Assembly: GCA_003427395.1 (NCBI GenBank) | Contig: BFEA01000133.1 | Span: forward strand, 2,132,390-2,153,277 | Reading direction: 5' to 3' | DNA length: 20,888 nt | From: Chara braunii | Taxonomy: Eukaryota > Streptophyta > Charophyceae > Charales > Characeae | Shown here: positions 16,930 through 20,888 of the stretch, one piece after another | How positions within the stretch are numbered: the stretch's first letter is position 1 | How the letters are laid out: every line of letters starts with the position of its first letter | Notes under the pieces: model-generated | Seen by the model: the letters and a program-made list of their open reading frames with translations, nothing else | Told to the model about the DNA's origin: nothing | The model's database searches: none | Translations under genes and position numbers: made by a program

Positions 16930-17073
16930 AACGCCCCTTCTTGTGCTTCAGTTCAAAGTATGATCCATCAATGAACTGAGTGTACCTTGCCAACTTATCA
17001 TTTTACTCACCCGGGTCTTCATCCACTGCAAAGTGGAGTGATCAGAGTAGATCTTGAAGTGTCCAGGCAAGTG
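16930..17073 (-). pseudogene. Gypsy RNase H C-terminal half, frameshifted and cut
   Basis: Minus-strand translation from 17073 gives HLPGHFKIYSDHSTLQWMK, the well-known RNase H segment with the YSDH motif (catalytic Asp kept). Between about 16990 and 17010 the frame shifts; the other frame then carries KLARYTQFIDGSYFELKH. The segment stops abruptly at about 17065-17073, where the plus strand takes over with the preceding part of the same domain. Confidence 0.85.
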
Positions 17074-17142
17074 GAAAAGGAACTATATGCTATCATCTGT
17101 GCCCTCAAACAGTGAAAACTTTTCTTGCTCGGGACTTATCCT
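17071..17142 (+). pseudogene. Gypsy RNase H segment in inverted orientation
   Basis: The plus strand encodes VEKELYAIICALKQ, stop, KLFLLG. This is the RNase H segment (VEKE...A...ALK.W) that normally lies immediately before GHFKIYSDHSTL, including the catalytic Glu region. Trp after ALKQ is replaced by TGA. It is oriented opposite to the rest of the element and abuts it. Confidence 0.8.
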
Positions 17143-18396
17143 ATGTGGCTCTGCCTGTCAACCAATGGTTGCTTATCAGAAGGAGGAAGACTGATCCTAG
17201 CAGCTCAGACTTATGCACGGTTTGCTCGAACACACGAACCGGGAAACATGATACACTGCTTAATACGTTGTATTGAGGCAATGGAGTACTGGGCTAGGGC
17301 ATCCAACCTCTATGACTCTCTGTTCCCCTCCCCCTTCCTAGAGCGCCCCATCCAACTTCTCCTATGGAATAACAATCCTACATAATCCGGTAAGACAGAA
17401 AGGATCTGGTTTGGCATGATCTGAAAGGTGACACTTTGATCTATATGGAAGGAAGGTGCTGCAGGACTCATGAAGGTCTCTCCTCTTCAAGGGAGAGCGT
17501 CTAGGCGGCGGCAAGGTCGATGATTCAGGCCGAGATTTTTGTGCAAGTTGCAAAAAGCGATGCATTCTATGGCGGAAAGTCCAAGGGAAATTCACAAGGA
17601 TATGGCTGAAAGGAGGCCAGGTGGCCGACATAAGAGCCTCCAGTTTACGCTGGACTGGCATAATTCTGAACTGCGACTTAGAAGGCAGAGGCGCAATAAG
17701 CAGACTGGCAGGGCCCAATACAGGCTACATAAACCTCATGACAGTACAAAGCGGTGGAAACTGACCAAGAAGTAATCAGCAACCTACCAGTTCAGACTCC
17801 AAATTGAATGGGGGTCCCCCAACGAATTCAAGGACAGCTGCTTCTACATCTACTAATCCTTTCTTGTTTTCTGGTTAAATCTGGAAGGTTTGGGGTAAGC
17901 AAACTTGAGAGGAAAGGAAGAGAGTTGGCAAGCTGATAGTCAATCTTCCAGAGTTCTGGAGTAATCAATGCTGTTCGGGGGCCTTCGGCCAAACGGAAGG
18001 AAATGTAAAGGTGTTCTTGCTGTACTTTTGACCTGCTGGTGGAATAGGAACCAGACTGATGCTCCCCAGAATAGATATGGAGCCAGGGCCATAAGGACTT
18101 GTTTTAATAAAAAAACAAGAATAAAAAAGTAAACAAAAGTACAAATGCATCTTCCACAGACAGTGGCAGACCGAGGGAAAAAAAAGTTGGCCCGCCTACG
18201 CACCTTGCCAGTACAACGGAGGGGTATGAGGAAACACCCCCAGCTTCTGCATACGCCCCTGTCCCAGCCATGGGCAACTTCACCATATGCCCTTGACCCT
18301 GGACTGCAGAGTTTTCAGCACACTTCTTTTGTCATCTGCCCCTCTACCGGGCTGACATCTTTCAGCCTGCCCCTCATCCAACTTGGCACCTGTCCA
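17143..18396. other. Intergenic or decayed retroelement, unassigned
   Basis: No reverse transcriptase, protease or gag motif can be read in either strand, although these would be expected beyond the RNase H piece. Frames of 78-118 codons at 17362-17775 overlap on both strands and are not recognised. 18100-18145 is A-rich. Confidence 0.4.
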
Positions 18397-18545
18397 ATTT
18401 GAATTTTGAACGTGTTGCCTTGACATCGCTCTTTTCCTGCCGGCTCTGTTTTCTGTGGTCGTCGACGTTTCGATCGTTGTCTGTTGTCCTCACACCCGAT
18501 TCCACTATTCGCGTGTTGCCATACTCGCCCGCTGCAGGTAAGACG
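18397..18545 (+). other. Possible exon end with strong donor CAG/GTAAGA
   Basis: An open stretch ends in CGCTGCAG followed by GTAAGA at 18538, a near-perfect 5' splice donor, and the sequence then becomes intron-like pyrimidine-rich DNA. No ATG start and no recognisable protein, so it may be a chance donor or a non-coding leader exon. Confidence 0.2.
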
Positions 18546-18840
18546 CTTCCACAAGACACACCACCCTCCTCCTCCTCCCACCTTCCCTCATCCACTTGCT
18601 TGTCTTCCTCTTCCTGCTACCCCTCCCTCTTCATTTCCGTCACCTTTGCTTCTCCTCTTGTACTCCCACCTTCCCACGTCCATCTTCATCATCTTTCCTC
18701 CTTCTCCTTTACCTCCAGCTTTCCATCTCCATCTCTACACCTTTCTCGTCCCACCTTCTCGCCTCCATCTCCATCATCTTCCCTCTTCCTCCTCTCTCCC
18801 ACCTTCCCACCTCCATCTCTGAAGCCTTTCTCATCATTTT
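18546..18840 (+). repeat. Polypyrimidine low-complexity tract
   Basis: About 300 bp of almost pure C/T on the plus strand built from CCTCCTCC, CACCTTCCC, CATCTCCATC and CTTCTCC words. The Ser/Pro/Phe-rich frames here are artefacts of this composition. Confidence 0.9.
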
Positions 18841-18954
18841 CTGTCTGTCTCATCACCTTTCCACCACCTCTCCGACAGGGCCGTCTCTGTCTCATCACCT
18901 TTCCACCACTGTCTGCCTGAAGGAGAGATGGTGGAAAGGTGACGAGACAAAGAC
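18841..18954. repeat. Three-arm repeat: two direct copies and one inverted copy
   Basis: GTCTCATCACCTTTCCACCA occurs directly at 18847-18866 and 18889-18908, and its complement at 18929-18948. Copies 2 and 3 form a hairpin with 26-nt arms (18883-18908 and 18929-18954, two mismatches) and a 20-nt loop. Confidence 0.88.
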
Positions 18955-18971
18955 CAAAATTGACGAAAACC

Positions 18972-19135
18972 AACTGGCCTAGCTCAGTTGATACAGCTAT
19001 CGACTGTTGAAACACAGACTCTGAGTCTGACCTGAGTTCAAATTCCGATGGGAATCGGACGAGTAAAGAAGTTCTGAATTTACCGGGGACCAGTCAGTCC
19101 ACATATAATATCTCAAAGCTGTCGCCCTTTTAATA
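18972..19135 (+). mobile_element. tRNA-derived SINE-like element
   Basis: TAGCTCAGTTGATA (18980-18993) matches a tRNA A box and GTTCAAATTCC (19036-19046) a B box. Between them ACTGTTGAAACACAG resembles an anticodon arm with GAA in the loop. The stems do not form a good cloverleaf and a variable arm is expanded, so it is a SINE or pseudogene. A tRNA-unrelated tail runs to TTTT at 19128-19131, a possible Pol III terminator, followed by an A-rich end. TCCGAT/ATCGGA forms a hairpin just after the B box. Target duplications are not evident. Confidence 0.6.
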
Positions 19136-19177
19136 AAAAACAGAAAGGAAAGAGGAGGAGCGAACTTAGCGAAGGTG

Positions 19178-19504
19178 ATGGAGAAGAAGAGGGAGGAGGA
19201 AAGAGGCAAAACAGAAAACTTGGCAGCTACCGGTAGAGGCAATTGTAAACATTTTCCGCCAAGGGTCCAACATGTTGAACCAGAAATAGGGGCTTATGGA
19301 CAATTTGCACAGGGCCTGGTAGGGGTATATGCAGAAGATGGCGGGTCCAATTGGCCAGCTCGGTATAATATTATTGCAAAGAGTCACAACTGTCATAGGG
19401 GCCTTTTAGGAGTATCTGATGAAATACCCCTTCTTTCAGGGGCATTTCAACAATTTTCCATTTTTTTCCGGAGAGTAGTACCGGATCCTACTCCATCTGA
19501 TTGA
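19178..19504 (+). CDS. Small open reading frame, unidentified (about 108 codons)
   Basis: An ATG in good context (GGTGATGG) opens a frame that begins with a Lys/Glu-rich stretch (residues 1-12). It continues into a balanced sequence with segments such as GAYGQFAQGLVGVYAEDGGS (about 46-65) and ends in TGA at 19502-19504. After the first 30 codons the composition is not low-complexity, which favours coding slightly. There is no known domain, no poly-A signal close by, and the frame starts 45 nt after a SINE-like element. It may be a gene fragment, a transposon remnant or chance. Confidence 0.25.
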   Translation: MEKKREEERGKTENLAATGRGNCKHFPPRVQHVEPEIGAYGQFAQGLVGVYAEDGGSNWPARYNIIAKSHNCHRGLLGVSDEIPLLSGAFQQFSIFFRRVVPDPTPSD

Positions 19505-20053
19505 TGCAATGGGACAAACTGCCACTTCTTTTCTGTTTTTTCCTGGTCTGTGCCGAATTTTAAGGTAGCAGAAGTAGGGCTTTGCCACATTACTGTCGAA
19601 ATGAGAAAGTACAAGCACATGCTCCTGCGGAGAGTGGCAAGATGCATGGCTACTGCGGGCCCGGACACCGGACCGATCCGGACCCAGACAACCAGTCGGT
19701 CCAGATATGATCCGGACGGATGATCATGTCCGGCTCGGTCCTGATTAAAAAAAAAAAAACAAAAAAAAACTGGCAGGTCTCTTATGCATGTTGAATGCAG
19801 TTTCATCGTATAACCGTGACTTAAGGAAAAGTGTTCCACGAAGACATAGCTGTTGGCATATATGACGAACATGACTGATCATTCCTTGACATGCACTGTG
19901 CTGGCATAGTCACTGCAAAGCACAAATTGCTGCAAGGAAAGAAAAAGTGAAGAAACTAAAAAAAGTCTCATTCCGCAGTAAACTTGAATAAAGGTAAATA
20001 TTAAATAAAGTTCAAGACTTTACCAGTTCAGTATTTAAAGTTCAAAGTTCTAA
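19505..20053. other. Intergenic: TCCGGAC-rich patch, A-rich run
   Basis: 19650-19735 is rich in CCGGAC/GTCCGG words, with small dyads (GGACCGA/TCGGTCC; ATGATC/GATCAT). 19747-19769 is an A-run with one C. The rest has AGTTCAA and TTCAAAGTTC words and no gene. Confidence 0.5.
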
Positions 20054-20160
20054 CTCTCTCTCTCTCTCTCTCTCATGTGCACACATGTGCGCACCAGTCC
20101 ACAATGGTAACGAGGGCTCTCTCTCCCTCTCCCTCTGTGTGTGTGTGTGCGCGTGTGTGG
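20054..20160. repeat. (CT)n, CCCTCT and (TG)n microsatellites
   Basis: (CT)n at 20054-20074, then a palindromic CACATGTGC stretch, then CTCTCCCTCT at 20117-20133 and (TG)n at 20134-20158. Confidence 0.9.
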
Positions 20161-20275
20161 CGGCGGCGGGTGGGCGGGAAAGCACTCTGAAGTGCCTAGA
20201 TCCGCCCTTTCTTCCCTTTGTCACTGGGGAACTGCGCTCTGCCTCCAACGGTCTGCCCAGGATGCAAGTAGAAAA
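20161..20275. other. Short GC-rich unassigned stretch
   Basis: The frames that cross it (142 and 114 codons on plus) also run through the microsatellite and the hairpins that follow, so I do not support a gene. Confidence 0.4.
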
Positions 20276-20471
20276 GGGGCCGGTCCGGCCGCCCTGTACA
20301 GCCGATACCGGCCCCGAAAATCATCAAAACATTTTTCAGGGGGCGCCCTGGAGCCAAGGAACAGGTCTAGGGTGCCCCCTTTTTATTTTGAATTTCGGGT
20401 TTTTGGCGCCTTCCGGACGGGCCTGCTACTGTCCGGCGTCCAGACACCGGACAGCAGACCGTTTGGACGCC
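20276..20471. repeat. Hairpin train C with overlapping (pseudoknot-like) stems
   Basis: Three successive hairpins: GGGGCCGGT/ACCGGCCCC (20276-20315, perfect 9 bp), GGGGGCGCCCT/AGGGTGCCCCC (20339-20379, one mismatch), CTGTCCGGCGT/ACACCGGACAG (20429-20454, one mismatch). A fourth pair, GGCGTCCA (20435-20442) with TGGACGCC (20464-20471), is perfect and overlaps the third stem, so the two are mutually exclusive or partly pseudoknotted. Confidence 0.8.
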
Positions 20472-20584
20472 TGCCCGGATCGTAGCCATGTTATTTATAG
20501 TAACTGTCACTAACTGATGCATCTTGTCACTGGTGGAACACTGGAACATGGATTCGTGCTTTTTCACTTTGACCTGGGGTGTCC

Positions 20585-20762
20585 TTCCACTAAATCAGGG
20601 CAAAACACCCACACCCGCCCTCATATTGCAACTTGCAAGCTAGCGAATGTATCTTTCCACTAAATCAGGGCAAAATACCCTCACCCGCCATTCATATTGC
20701 CTGCAATACGGATGGCGGGTGAGGGTATTTTACCCTGATTTAGCGGAAATATATTCTCGCTA
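20585..20762. mobile_element. Foldback element with 60-nt arms and an extra direct arm
   Basis: Arms 20641-20700 and 20703-20762 are complementary with about 8 mismatches in 60 and a 2-nt centre. The core words are CTAAATCAGGG and ACCCTCACCCGCCAT. A further, more diverged copy of the left arm lies directly before it (20585 to about 20630). The layout is direct, direct, inverted. No coding capacity. Confidence 0.88.
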
Positions 20763-20805
20763 CCTTCGGAAAGTTCCCCAGTCACCCCAGTGTGATAAGC
20801 CTAAA

Positions 20806-20808
<3 letters not shown>

Positions 20809-20888
<80 letters not shown>
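20809..20888. repeat. (GA)n microsatellite running off the window end
   Basis: About 40 uninterrupted GA dinucleotides reaching the last base, so its full length is unknown. Confidence 0.98.

Noticed and set aside
18399-18982. Overlapping Ser/Pro/Phe-rich frames of 112-173 codons
   Set aside because: They arise from the polypyrimidine tract; three frames are open at once.
20085-20513. 142- and 114-codon plus-strand frames
   Set aside because: They cross two microsatellites and the hairpin train, and show no recognisable protein.
1-20888. CRISPR arrays, prokaryotic operons, ribosomal RNA genes
   Set aside because: No regular repeat-spacer pattern, no rRNA signature and no clustered bacterial-type genes; the window is clearly eukaryotic.

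Overview
The window is eukaryotic nuclear DNA. It has dense microsatellites, decayed retroelements, tRNA-derived SINE-like sequences, AATAAA signals and one branch-point/acceptor pair, and no operon-like packing. The clearest gene is a RING plus TRAF-type zinc-finger protein on the minus strand (6799-7860). A broken Ty3/gypsy polyprotein with an apparent chromodomain (15111-17142) points to a plant-lineage genome rich in chromoviruses. A streptophyte alga such as Chara is my best guess, from protein style and genome texture only. It is an inference, not a database result.

Layout. Positions 1-1510 hold a TC-rich minisatellite and then a long, C-rich, nearly stop-free frame that looks like a decayed coding region or degenerate repeat. 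Positions 1541-6525 are intergenic: a 64-bp tandem duplication, AT-rich DNA, (TG)n, (AAT)n, a G-run, a three-copy repeat at 4368-4911 and a 236-bp tandem duplication at 6085-6525. Positions 6699-8250 hold the TRAF-type gene with a 3' UTR stem-loop and a putative 5' region. Positions 8335-8470 hold a minus-strand tRNA-derived element. Positions 9299-9790 hold a possible plus-strand exon with branch point, acceptor, ORF and AATAAA signals. Positions 9553-13810 are a structure-rich, largely non-coding zone with trains of short inverted repeats and a 217-bp foldback element at 12111-12327. Positions 14871-17142 hold LTR-like repeats and the gypsy remnant. Positions 18545-20888 hold a pyrimidine tract, a three-arm repeat, a SINE, a small unassigned ORF, another hairpin train, a second three-arm foldback and a terminal (GA)n.

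The most unusual signal is not a protein. Several places (9553-9715, 9801-9886, 10350-10601, 20276-20471, more weakly 13380-13810) contain consecutive perfect or near-perfect hairpins whose stems mostly do not resemble each other. In addition, two foldback loci (18841-18954 and 20585-20762) share the same direct-direct-inverted three-arm layout. I know of no standard annotation class for the hairpin trains. The genes here do not form a recognisable pathway: the TRAF-type gene stands alone among repeats.
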